DNA of 64,000 bases from Wenyingzhuangia fucanilytica. GTDB lineage: Bacteria; Bacteroidota; Bacteroidia; Flavobacteriales; Flavobacteriaceae. The translations under genes and the position numbers were made by a program. The notes below the pieces were generated by a model that was not told the origin of the DNA, searched no databases, and saw only the letters and a program-made list of their open reading frames with translations. Shown here piece after piece: positions 56,950-64,000 of this stretch (within the stretch, counting starts at the first letter, position 1; each line of letters begins with the position of its first letter). The stretch covers positions 2,464,501 through 2,528,500 of the forward strand of contig NZ_CP014224.1 of the NCBI RefSeq assembly GCF_001697185.1. Direction: 5' to 3'.

Positions 56950-57306
56950 TTATTTTAAGTTTTTTAATTCTTCTCGCATTCTAGTTAAAAACGGAGCAAT
57001 TTCTTTATAAGGTTTCCCTACTAATTTAGAAAAAGAGGAATTAAAATTACTACTTGCCTCACGGTTAATACCTTTCATTTCTTCTGTAGTAATTTCTCCG
57101 CTTTTAGATTTCTTATTAGCATCCATAAAAGCCACAACCATTTCCATTCTTGTTTCTTTTAATTCTTCTTGTTGCTCTTCGTTTAAGTTATATTCTTTAG
57201 CAGCTTCGGTTACAAAATAATCGTTTTGCTTTTCTTGCCATTTTCCTTGTCCGTAACTTACTGTAAATGTAATAGCTAATACTAATGTTAAAATAATTTG
57301 TTTCAT
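56950..57306 (-). CDS. Small secreted helical protein of unknown function
   Basis: A 118-residue protein with a signal peptide (IILTLVLAITFTVSYGQ) and a helical, charged mature part (LNEEQQEELKETRMEMVV, FLTRMREELKNLK). It recalls periplasmic Spy/LTXXQ-like proteins in composition only. It is 24 bp downstream of a GH16 gene and last in that operon, so it is co-expressed with the galactan hydrolases. Role unknown. Confidence 0.7.
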   Translation of the reverse strand: MKQIILTLVLAITFTVSYGQGKWQEKQNDYFVTEAAKEYNLNEEQQEELKETRMEMVVAFMDANKKSKSGEITTEEMKGINREASSNFNSSFSKLVGKPYKEIAPFLTRMREELKNLK

Positions 57307-57330
57307 GATTTTTGAACTTTAAATTTATAC

Positions 57331-58320
57331 TTATTGAATTTTATTTTTTTGCCAAACCCTTAAATATTCTATTTGATACTCTGCTGGTAAATCCTCTTCT
57401 TTTGGTATACCTAACCAAGGAAAAGTTTCTGAATCGAACCAAATCCAATAATCAGAATCTGTTACCCATTTATCTGGATTAGTGTTGTTATTTGTAAGTT
57501 CTGATTTTAAAATTGTATACTCAGGCAACAACACTCCATCGTAATAAACTTTTATATAATCTGCTGTCCAATCAAATCCATATACATGAAAATCACCCGC
57601 AGTATTATTTCCCACTTGAATGTTTTGAGTAAAAACTGGTCCATTGATTTTATTAAAATAATTAGGGTTATTAGGATCCCAACTAATAATGTTAAACTTT
57701 AATCTTTTTCTCCAAGAATCATTTGTTTTGTGTCCACCAAACATTTCAAACATATCCATTTCTGATGTGTTTTTACCAGTAGTCCAAAATGAGCTAGTTA
57801 TAGGAGCATTTGCGGATTTACACTTAATTTCCATATAACCATATCTAAATTGTTTTTTGCTAATTACAGCAGCAGTTGTAATGTTTTCGAAATATATTTT
57901 TTCTCCATTTACAACATCATGATCATCACCATTAAACTTTAATCTAAAGTCATAATCTGGCTCCCATTTTGTAACAATTTTCAATTTTCCTGATTCTGTA
58001 TAAGCATTATTAACAGAAAATTGTGACGGCGCTCTACCTATAAATCTTGATTGATATTCGTTATTTCTACCTTGAATTAACCATTTATCTTCATCTAAAG
58101 GCAATTCAAACTCATCTGACATTTCTGTGTTTAGCACCCAGTCTCCTTCGTTAGACTGATCCGATAATGGATATGCTGGATTTGGCTCCTCACCTCCATC
58201 ATGATCATTGTCAGTATCACCAGGAGTATCAACCACGTGATCATCAGACGTGATATTATCACTCCCACAACTTTGTAACGATACAAAAACAGTCATTATT
58301 AAAAATAGATACTTCATCAA
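57331..58320 (-). CDS. GH16 galactanase-type lipoprotein (agarase/porphyranase/carrageenase class), copy 2
   Basis: A 329-residue lipoprotein (lipobox QSC, Cys18) with an acidic linker (Asp/Gly-rich, 22-48), then a GH16 jellyroll. The beta-bulge type catalytic motif SEMDMFE gives nucleophile Glu187, Asp189 and acid/base Glu192. Shared blocks with the next gene: WVLNTEMSDEF, GRAPSQFS, RYGYMEIKCKS and IEYLRVWQ. Such enzymes cut internal beta-1,4 bonds of agar, porphyran or carrageenan. Which one cannot be read from the sequence. 3 bp after copy 1 in one operon. Confidence 0.9.
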   Translation of the reverse strand: MMKYLFLIMTVFVSLQSCGSDNITSDDHVVDTPGDTDNDHDGGEEPNPAYPLSDQSNEGDWVLNTEMSDEFELPLDEDKWLIQGRNNEYQSRFIGRAPSQFSVNNAYTESGKLKIVTKWEPDYDFRLKFNGDDHDVVNGEKIYFENITTAAVISKKQFRYGYMEIKCKSANAPITSSFWTTGKNTSEMDMFEMFGGHKTNDSWRKRLKFNIISWDPNNPNYFNKINGPVFTQNIQVGNNTAGDFHVYGFDWTADYIKVYYDGVLLPEYTILKSELTNNNTNPDKWVTDSDYWIWFDSETFPWLGIPKEEDLPAEYQIEYLRVWQKNKIQ

Positions 58321-58323
58321 AAT

Positions 58324-59340
58324 TTATTGTTTTTTTTGCCAAACACGTACATATTCAATTTCAAAATCAACCACTCCATCTTCTTTTTTTCCTTCTGGAC
58401 TGTTCAACTCTAAATCTTCTAAACTATCTGGAACACCGTGCCAAGGAAAAGTTTCTTGATCTAACCATATATGAATTGGCCCATCCATCACCCAACCATT
58501 AGGAAGATTTTTTTCTTTAGCATAAGCATCAACCTGAGCTCTAGTTGCTTGGGTAAACAATTTACCGTCAACATAAAGTTTCATTCCATTCTCATCCCAT
58601 TCAATACCATATACATGGAAATCATCTGCTACTCTAAACCCGTAATCTAAACGCTCTGTGTATACTGTTTTTCCTTTTCCTTCTCTACTCCAATCATGAA
58701 TAGACCACCAAAGCTCTCTATCTTTCCACTCTTTACCTTTTTGACGATGATCTCCAAATTGTTCAAAAATATCTAACTCAGTTTGACTACCTGTTGCCCA
58801 AAACGCACTAGTTATTTCTGCATCGGCAGCTTTAGATTTTATTTCCATATAGCCGTACTTAAAATCCTTACGACCAATAAAACATGCTGTGGTAAGATTT
58901 TCGAACTTTGCTACCTGCCCTTCTTCTTTACCCCAAGGCTTTTGCTCTTCATCTGAAAAAGGAAAATCTGGTTCCCAACGAGTTTCTAATATCAATTTAC
59001 CATCTTCTAACCTATAATTTCTTCCTGAAAATTGTGATGGGGCACGTCCTTTCCATACTTTTTTATTAGGATAATCAGGATCTTTATATACAGGAACTCC
59101 GTTTTCAAACTTTCCTACAATATACCATCTGTCTTCATCAATAACTGGTGCATCAAATTCATCACTAGCTTCTGTATTTAAAACCCAACCACCCGTGTTG
59201 TTTGGGTCCGAAAATGGATAAACCACTGCACTTACTTGCTTATCAACTTTTGCTGTGTTTTTATTGCTACTACAAGCAAATAAAAACATTACCATCACCA
59301 CCAAACAAGCATTATTAATTTGTCTATTATTCTTTATCAT
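58324..59340 (-). CDS. GH16 galactanase-type lipoprotein, copy 1
   Basis: A 338-residue lipoprotein (lipobox FAC, Cys23) with a GH16 domain from about residue 40. The catalytic motif TELDIFE places Glu188, Asp190 and Glu193. Other blocks: FKYGYMEIKSKAADAEITSA, DDFHVYGIEWDENGMKLYVD, IHIWLDQETFPWHGVP and IEYVRVWQKK. First gene of the operon with copy 2 and the small secreted protein; a 21-bp direct repeat lies 66 bp upstream. Beta-bulge-type GH16 enzymes act on red-algal galactans; nearby anhydrogalactose genes favour carrageenan or furcellaran. Confidence 0.92.
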   Translation of the reverse strand: MIKNNRQINNACLVVMVMFLFACSSNKNTAKVDKQVSAVVYPFSDPNNTGGWVLNTEASDEFDAPVIDEDRWYIVGKFENGVPVYKDPDYPNKKVWKGRAPSQFSGRNYRLEDGKLILETRWEPDFPFSDEEQKPWGKEEGQVAKFENLTTACFIGRKDFKYGYMEIKSKAADAEITSAFWATGSQTELDIFEQFGDHRQKGKEWKDRELWWSIHDWSREGKGKTVYTERLDYGFRVADDFHVYGIEWDENGMKLYVDGKLFTQATRAQVDAYAKEKNLPNGWVMDGPIHIWLDQETFPWHGVPDSLEDLELNSPEGKKEDGVVDFEIEYVRVWQKKQ

Positions 59341-59401
59341 AATTGTTAAATATTAACTACAACAAAGAAATAACAAGATAATAGATAGTTATTCTTAAAA
59401 T

Positions 59402-59427
59402 TTACCTGTTTATAATCAAAATTTACC
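59402..59427 (-). promoter_or_regulatory. PUL operator candidate, site 3 (21-bp direct repeat)
   Basis: On the minus strand two identical GGTAAATTTT words are 21 bp apart (59427 downward and 59406 downward). The proximal one begins 66 bp before the start of GH16 copy 1. Confidence 0.7.
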
Positions 59428-59441
59428 TCTCTAGCTTAAAA

Positions 59442-59467
59442 GGTAAAATAATGCAATAAGAAGATAA
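59442..59467 (+). promoter_or_regulatory. PUL operator candidate, site 4 (21-bp direct repeat)
   Basis: GGTAA at 59442-59446 and GATAA at 59463-59467 are 21 bp apart on the plus strand, 129 bp before dgoK. Together with site 3 this divergent region would let one regulator control both directions. Confidence 0.6.
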
Positions 59468-59517
59468 AAGACACTGATTAATAAAGACTATAAATACAGT
59501 TCTTTGTAGTCTAAAAG

Positions 59518-59548
59518 TTTTAAACTGAATTCATTAAACAGTTTAAAA
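59518..59548 (+). repeat. Inverted repeat in the dgoK leader
   Basis: TTTTAAACTG (59518-59527) and CAGTTTAAAA (59539-59548) form a 10-bp stem with an 11-base loop, 44 bp before dgoK. The word TTAAACAGTTTAAAAA is 15/16 identical to TTAAACAGGTTAAAAA upstream of the large sulfatase (from 56827). Confidence 0.55.
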
Positions 59549-59591
59549 AGTCTTAACCAAGTTATATTTTAAAGATTATAAAATTCAAATT

Positions 59592-60542
59592 ATGGATATC
59601 CCTAAATATTTTATTAGCTGCGATTGGGGAACTAGTAATTTTAGATTAAGAGTTGTTAAAACAGATTCTTTAGAAATTATAAAGGAGATTAAAACAAATC
59701 AAGGTATAAAAGTACTTTATGAACAATTTGCTAAACAAGATCAATTAAATCAAACTGATTTTTTTTATGAATACCTAAATAATCAAATTAAGTTACTTCC
59801 TAGTGAACATCAAAAGCATTTGGTTATTTCTTCTGGTATGGTTTCTTCTACCATAGGGCTCCATGAATTAGATTATGCAAACATTCCATTTAATATTGAT
59901 GGAAAAAATCTAATCACCAAAAACATGAAATTCGATAATCAAATGAATTTGTTATTGATTTCAGGTGTAAAAGATGACAATGGCGTGATGAGAGGTGAAG
60001 AGACACAAGCCATTGGTTTACAAGAATATTTACAAGTACAACCAGAAGCTATTTTACTTTTACCTGGTACACACAGCAAACACTTAGAATATTCTAACAA
60101 TGAATTTACTGAACTTAAAAGCTTTATGACTGGAGAGTTGTTTGAAATTATCTCTCAGAAAAGTATTTTATCAAATTCAATAAAACTTGAAGATCAAAAT
60201 CATATTGCTGAAAATTCATTTTTAGAAGGAGTTAAGTTAGGGAGTGAAGGAAAATTCTCTTCAAGCTTATTCTCTATAAGAGCTAATGATTTGTTTGGAA
60301 AATCAACAAAAACAGAGAATTATTTTTTCCTAAGTGGTTTACTAATAGGAGATGAACTGGCTTACTTAAAAAAGGAAACTAAAAAAGTATTTTTAGCTGC
60401 TCCTCTTCCACTTTCAAACCTTTATAAACTTGCCTTAAACCATTTATTAGGTTCAGAAAACTATGTTACCATAGAGCATGAAATAATAGAAAAAGCCTTA
60501 TTGATAGGTCAAAAGAAAATATTAGAAAATTATGAAGAATAA
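59592..60542 (+). CDS. dgoK: 2-dehydro-3-deoxygalactonokinase
   Basis: A 316-residue DgoK-family kinase: ISCDWGTSNFRLRVV at the N-terminus (ATP phosphate loop), VISSGMVSSTIG, VMRGEETQAIG, LLPGTHSKHLEY, and FMTGELFEII. It phosphorylates 2-keto-3-deoxygalactonate, made by the cycloisomerase, to the 6-phosphate. This kinase family, rather than KdgK, supports the D-galactonate stereochemistry and thus the 3,6-anhydro-D-galactose route. It overlaps the aldolase gene by 11 bp. Confidence 0.93.
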   Translation: MDIPKYFISCDWGTSNFRLRVVKTDSLEIIKEIKTNQGIKVLYEQFAKQDQLNQTDFFYEYLNNQIKLLPSEHQKHLVISSGMVSSTIGLHELDYANIPFNIDGKNLITKNMKFDNQMNLLLISGVKDDNGVMRGEETQAIGLQEYLQVQPEAILLLPGTHSKHLEYSNNEFTELKSFMTGELFEIISQKSILSNSIKLEDQNHIAENSFLEGVKLGSEGKFSSSLFSIRANDLFGKSTKTENYFFLSGLLIGDELAYLKKETKKVFLAAPLPLSNLYKLALNHLLGSENYVTIEHEIIEKALLIGQKKILENYEE

Positions 60543-61188
60543 ATCACCTTTTAATTGGGATTCTTACTACAAAGCCCCAATAGTTGGGATTATAAGAAAT
60601 GTTCCTTTAGAAACCGTTTTAAAAATAGCTAAAACCTATTTAGAGGCAAACTTGTATACCATAGAAATAACTATGAATACTAAGGGAGCTGCAGAAATCA
60701 TAAGCACCTTAAGAAATAATTTCCCAGAACTTAATGTAGGTGCAGGAACCGTTTGTACTACAGAAGACTTAAATAATGCTATAAATGCAGGAGCACAATT
60801 TATAGTTACCCCAACTATAAATGAAGAAGTTATTAAAAGTGCTGTATTACAAGAAACACCAATATTTCCAGGAGCCTATACTCCTACCGAAATATACAAA
60901 GCATGGAATTTAGGTGCATCTGCAGTAAAAGTATTCCCTGCAACACAATTAGGACCTCAGTATTTAAAAGATGTTTTGGCTCCATTAAACCAAATAAAAC
61001 TATTGCCCACAGGTGGCGTATCTTCAGAAAATATTAAATCTTTTTTCCAAGCAGGAGCTGTTGGTGTTGGAATGGGAAGTTCATTACTTGATAAAAAACT
61101 AATCGAAAACGAAGATTACATCGGTTTAAGAAATCATTTTCTAAAAATATCAAACGAAATTAACGAATTCATAAATAAACAATCATAA
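60532..61188 (+). CDS. dgoA: 2-dehydro-3-deoxy-6-phosphogalactonate aldolase (KDPG/KDPGal aldolase family)
   Basis: A 218-residue class I aldolase with Glu45 (TIEITMNT), the Schiff-base Lys133 (SAVKVFPATQLG) and the phosphate loop LLPTGGVSSENI. It splits the phosphorylated keto-deoxy acid into pyruvate and D-glyceraldehyde-3-phosphate. The family also contains KDPG aldolase (Eda); the fused operon with dgoK favours the galacto form. Its start overlaps the end of dgoK. Confidence 0.88.
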   Translation: MKNKSPFNWDSYYKAPIVGIIRNVPLETVLKIAKTYLEANLYTIEITMNTKGAAEIISTLRNNFPELNVGAGTVCTTEDLNNAINAGAQFIVTPTINEEVIKSAVLQETPIFPGAYTPTEIYKAWNLGASAVKVFPATQLGPQYLKDVLAPLNQIKLLPTGGVSSENIKSFFQAGAVGVGMGSSLLDKKLIENEDYIGLRNHFLKISNEINEFINKQS

Positions 61189-61264
61189 AACTAAAAGATC
61201 AACTTCATTTAAAACCATATTCAGCAGAATTAGTTATTTGTTTTATTTTTTATTGATAAATAAC

Positions 61265-61272
61265 TACCTTTG
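61265..61272 (+). promoter_or_regulatory. -7 promoter box of the AraC regulator gene
   Basis: TACCTTTG is a perfect TAnnTTTG box only 5 bp before the ATG at 61278. The transcript should begin at or next to the start codon, which suggests a leaderless or nearly leaderless mRNA. Confidence 0.6.
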
Positions 61273-61277
61273 AATTA

Positions 61278-62138
61278 ATGAAGTTAATTTTAAAAAAACC
61301 TGGTACGGAAGATGCTTTTAAAAAGCTAAATATATCAAAAAGGGAAGCCCCGTGTTTTGATGTAGCTTGGCATTATCATCCTAAATTTGAACTTATTTAT
61401 ATTACAAAAAGCAACGGACTTCGCTTTGTAGGAGATAATGTTTCACCATTTTACCCTGGAGATTTAGTCTTAGTTGGTTCATATTTACCTCATTTATGGA
61501 GAAATGATTCTTCTTATTATGAAGATGATAGTGTAAAAGAAGTTGAAACAATTATAACAAAGTTTGACTTAGATTTTTTAGGTAATGATATTTTTAATTT
61601 ACCTGATTTTGTTGATATCAAAAAATTACTTGACAAATCTAAATTTGGTGTTTTTTTTGGAGAAAATGTAAGTAAAGATCTTCATACTAAGCTTGTTAAT
61701 TTACCTAAGCTATCCTATGTAGAACAACATATAGAGGTACTATCAATTTTACAAAAATTATCACAGGCAGAAGAGACTACTATTCTATCATCTTCTGACA
61801 TGAGTCAATCTACAACGGAAAGTTCTGAACGCATAGATACCGTGCTAAGATATATATCAGACAATTACGCTACCAACATAGATCTTAATGATATATCTGA
61901 TATAGCCTGTATGACGACCAACTCATTTTGTAGATTCTTTAAAAAAGCAACAAACAAATCGTTTACTCAATTTTTAAACGAAGTTCGTATTAGAAATGCT
62001 TCTAGGTTATTAGTGCAAGATGATATTTCTGTTTCTACTGTTTGTTATGCTGTTGGTTATAACTCCATCACAAATTTTAACAAACAGTTTAAGCAAATAA
62101 TGGGTGTTACTCCTAAAGTATTTCGCGAAGAAATATAA
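61278..62138 (+). CDS. AraC-family transcriptional regulator (cupin plus HTH), candidate PUL regulator
   Basis: A 286-residue protein. Residues ~10-110 form a cupin-like sensor (FDVAWHYHPKFELIYIT, FYPGDLVLVGSYLPHLW). Residues ~190-286 form the two-helix-turn-helix AraC domain (DLNDISDIACMTTNSFCRFF, VSTVCYAVGYNSITNFNKQF, MGVTPKVFREE). It would bind DNA as two half-sites on one face, matching the 21-bp direct repeats upstream of PUL genes. The inducer may be an anhydrogalactose-derived sugar; unproven. Sits just after the dgoK-aldolase pair, with its own promoter. Confidence 0.93.
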   Translation: MKLILKKPGTEDAFKKLNISKREAPCFDVAWHYHPKFELIYITKSNGLRFVGDNVSPFYPGDLVLVGSYLPHLWRNDSSYYEDDSVKEVETIITKFDLDFLGNDIFNLPDFVDIKKLLDKSKFGVFFGENVSKDLHTKLVNLPKLSYVEQHIEVLSILQKLSQAEETTILSSSDMSQSTTESSERIDTVLRYISDNYATNIDLNDISDIACMTTNSFCRFFKKATNKSFTQFLNEVRIRNASRLLVQDDISVSTVCYAVGYNSITNFNKQFKQIMGVTPKVFREEI

Positions 62139-62193
62139 CAAACATTATTAAAATCAGTTTTCTATTAGAGAAAACATCACAATTTTTACTCAT

Positions 62194-62223
62194 AAAACCG
62201 AAGAATAATTCTTCGGTTTTTTT
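62194..62223 (+). terminator. Terminator of the AraC gene
   Basis: AAAACCGAAGAA (62194-62205) pairs with TTCTTCGGTTTT (62209-62220) around the loop TAA, with further T's following. Confidence 0.92.
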
Positions 62224-62294
62224 GTTATAAAATATCCTTAATTAAAATAAAAATTAGGGTTATCTACTCTTGTTAACAAAAAATTAACAAGCAA

Positions 62295-62320
62295 GGTAAA
62301 ATGCGCTAATCAATGGGTAA
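62295..62320 (+). promoter_or_regulatory. PUL operator candidate, site 5 (21-bp direct repeat)
   Basis: GGTAA at 62295-62299 and GGTAA at 62316-62320 are 21 bp apart. The second begins 72 bp before the sulfatase start, in the range seen at sites 1 and 3 (79 and 66 bp). Confidence 0.65.
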
Positions 62321-62387
62321 TTTTTACTAATGCATAATTGTAAAATTTAAGTTTTTTTGTATATAGTTTAAATTTAAAAGTATTTTA

Positions 62388-63812
62388 ATGTCAAAAATGA
62401 AACAGATTAATTTAATTAAGATATTATTCTTTATACTACTTCAATGTAGTTATGCACAAAAACAACCTAATATTGTTTTTCTTTTTGTGGATGATGCTGG
62501 CTACAATGACTTTGGTTTTCAAGGAAGTACAGATATAAAAACACCTAATTTAGATAAATTAGCACAACAAGGTGTTCGTTTTACACAGGGGTATGTAACC
62601 GATGCTACTTGTGGTCCCTCTAGAGCTGGACTTATGACAGGAAAGTATCAACAAAAATTTGGATATGGAGAAATTAACGTTCCTGGATATATGAGTCAAA
62701 GCTCTAAGTTTTTAGGAGATGATATGGGTTTACCTCTAGATCAAGTTACTATGGCAGACTATCTAAAAAAACTAGGATACACCAATGCGGTATATGGTAA
62801 ATGGCACTTAGGAGACGCTGATAGATTTCACCCTTTAAAAAGAGGATTTGATGAATTTTATGGTTTTAGAGGTGGGGCACGTAGTTATTTTGGCTATAAA
62901 AACTTTAAAAATGTGCATCATGACAACAAGATGGAGCACAATTTTGGACATTATGAAGAACCAAATGGATATGCTACCGATGTATTTACAGACAAAGCAA
63001 TATCATTTATAGAGAAAAACAAAAACAATCCTTTCTTTATTTATTTAGCTTTTAATGCTGTACACACTCCTATGGAGGCTACTCCAGAAGATTTAAAAAG
63101 ATTCCCTAATTTAAAAGGAAAAAGACAAGAACTAGCAGCTATGACTTGGTCTTTAGATCGTGCTTGTGGAAGGGTATTAGACAAATTAAAAAAATTAGGA
63201 CTAGATGAAAACACCATTATTGTTTTTTCTAATGACAATGGTGGACCTACAGACAAAAACTCCTCTATAAACCTACCCTTGAGTGGTACAAAATCAAATC
63301 ATTTAGAAGGTGGTTTAAGAGTACCTTTTTTAATCAAATGGCCAAAAAAGTTAAAAAAAGACATTACTTACAATTACCCTGTGAGTACCATGGATTTATT
63401 ACCAACTTTTTACGCTGCTGGTGGAGGAAACACAGCTGATTTAAAAGATGTAGACGGAGTAAACTTACTTCCTTTTTTAACCGGTAAAAACAATAGTAGA
63501 CCTCATAAAGACTTATTCTGGAAAAAGGAAACTCGTGCTGTATATAGAGAAAATGACTATAAATTAATACGATTTGCAGACAGACCAGCTGAACTTTACG
63601 ATTTGTCTAAAGATACTTCTGAGCTTAACAATTTAGCTACAAAAGAACCTGAACGTTTAAAACGTATGTTTAAAAAACTATTTGAATGGGAACTAACTCT
63701 TGAGCGACCATTATGGATGCTAAAAAATGATTTTGAAAAATACGATACGGATCGTATGGATAGATACAGAACACCAGAATTAGTAAAAAAAGAAATGTTT
63801 TCTGAAAAGTAA
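62388..63812 (+). CDS. Family S1 (formylglycine) sulfatase of the PUL
   Basis: A 474-residue secreted sulfatase with a signal peptide ending near SYAQ (residue 24). Metal ligands are [11 protein letters not shown], the formylglycine site is [14 protein letters not shown] (Cys75), then [16 protein letters not shown] and FSNDNGGP. It has no sorting domain or lipobox, so it is likely periplasmic and acts on imported oligosaccharides. It is followed after 19 bp by a GH16-like lipoprotein gene. Substrate position (for example galactose-2-, 4- or 6-sulfate) cannot be assigned. Confidence 0.94.
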   Translation: MSKMKQINLIKILFFILLQCSYAQKQPNIVFLFVDDAGYNDFGFQGSTDIKTPNLDKLAQQGVRFTQGYVTDATCGPSRAGLMTGKYQQKFGYGEINVPGYMSQSSKFLGDDMGLPLDQVTMADYLKKLGYTNAVYGKWHLGDADRFHPLKRGFDEFYGFRGGARSYFGYKNFKNVHHDNKMEHNFGHYEEPNGYATDVFTDKAISFIEKNKNNPFFIYLAFNAVHTPMEATPEDLKRFPNLKGKRQELAAMTWSLDRACGRVLDKLKKLGLDENTIIVFSNDNGGPTDKNSSINLPLSGTKSNHLEGGLRVPFLIKWPKKLKKDITYNYPVSTMDLLPTFYAAGGGNTADLKDVDGVNLLPFLTGKNNSRPHKDLFWKKETRAVYRENDYKLIRFADRPAELYDLSKDTSELNNLATKEPERLKRMFKKLFEWELTLERPLWMLKNDFEKYDTDRMDRYRTPELVKKEMFSEK

Positions 63813-63831
63813 ACGATAAAAACAAAAAACG

Positions 63832-64000
63832 ATGAAACATTATAAATTTAGAACCTCACTTTTATTAGCATTGTTTATATGCTTAAATATAAGCTGTCAA
63901 AATATTAAAAACCACACGGAAGCATCAAACAAAGTTAGTGCTTATCATAAATCACAAGTATCTAAAATTGCTCCGTACTCAGATCCAGAAAACAAAGATG
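63832..64000 (+). CDS. N-terminus of a lipoprotein, probably a third GH16 enzyme (3' end outside window)
   Basis: ATG 63832 opens a frame to the window end (56 residues) with a lipoprotein signal (LALFICLNISC, Cys22). The last residues, APYSDPENKD, match the start of the GH16 domains in this PUL (YPFSDPNNTGGWVLN in copy 1 and YPLSDQSNEGDWVLN in copy 2). The next codons lie outside the window. Co-transcribed with the sulfatase by position. Confidence 0.65.
   Translation, partial: MKHYKFRTSLLLALFICLNISCQNIKNHTEASNKVSAYHKSQVSKIAPYSDPENKD

Noticed and set aside
42936-64000. Assignment of the PUL to agar or porphyran
   Set aside because: GH16 enzymes alone fit agar, porphyran or carrageenan, but DgoK with KDPGal aldolase fits 3,6-anhydro-D-galactose better. 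I keep agar/porphyran only as an alternative.
1-64000. tRNA or rRNA genes, CRISPR arrays, insertion sequences, phage genes
   Set aside because: I looked at all intergenic spaces and gene contents and saw no cloverleaf, repeat-spacer array, transposase or phage protein.

Overview
The window is a very AT-rich, gene-dense chromosome segment of a marine member of the Bacteroidetes, most likely family Flavobacteriaceae. The evidence is a SusC/SusD pair, type IX secretion C-terminal sorting domains, lipobox-type lipoproteins, menaquinone synthesis (menD), malate:quinone oxidoreductase, TAnnTTTG-type -7 promoter boxes, few Shine-Dalgarno sequences, and sulfatases plus GH16 enzymes of the kind that attack red-algal sulfated galactans. 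I saw no tRNA, rRNA, CRISPR array, insertion sequence or prophage.

Layout. 1-25,000 is mostly core genome: a partial DUF481-like barrel, a penicillin-acylase-family hydrolase, a sugar aminotransferase with galE, two thioredoxin-fold proteins, a CvfB-like RNA-binding protein with menD, Nudix / CBS-nucleotidyltransferase / DnaQ-like exonuclease, catalase, mqo, a lone PL8 lyase, a DEAD helicase, glmM, an LptF/G permease with tgt, small membrane proteins, and an outer-membrane barrel paired with a DM13 lipoprotein. 25,079-31,426 is accessory: an SBF-type transporter behind a 35-bp palindrome, a three-gene operon of one sulfatase and two tandem-duplicated putative glycosidase lipoproteins, and a GH5 protein. 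31,427-39,746 is an exopolysaccharide synthesis cluster: degenerate histidine kinase, BcsB-like protein, outer-membrane barrel, GT2 synthase with an N-terminal MshEN-like domain, polytopic membrane protein, and a divergent stand-alone receiver. A M16 protease follows.

42,936 to the right edge is a polysaccharide utilization locus (PUL). One minus-strand operon runs SusC, SusD, PKD lipoprotein, enolase-superfamily cycloisomerase, aldehyde dehydrogenase. A second minus-strand operon holds two GH16 lipoproteins and a small secreted protein, followed by a large T9SS sulfatase. On the plus strand are dgoK, a KDPGal aldolase, an AraC regulator, another sulfatase, and the start of a lipoprotein that looks like a third GH16 enzyme. 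Together the dehydrogenase, cycloisomerase, kinase and aldolase make up the route from 3,6-anhydro-D-galactose to pyruvate and glyceraldehyde-3-phosphate, so carrageenan or furcellaran is the best substrate guess; agar or porphyran is not excluded.

The most interesting new signal is a family of six direct repeats, GGTAA or GGTTAA (GATAA in two half-sites), each pair spaced exactly 21 bp start to start. They lie upstream of SusC, the large sulfatase, the first GH16, dgoK, the second sulfatase and a separate secreted protein at 42,936. The geometry suits two AraC-type half-sites on one DNA face, and they may define the PUL regulon. The second candidate is the cellulose-synthase-like exopolysaccharide cluster.
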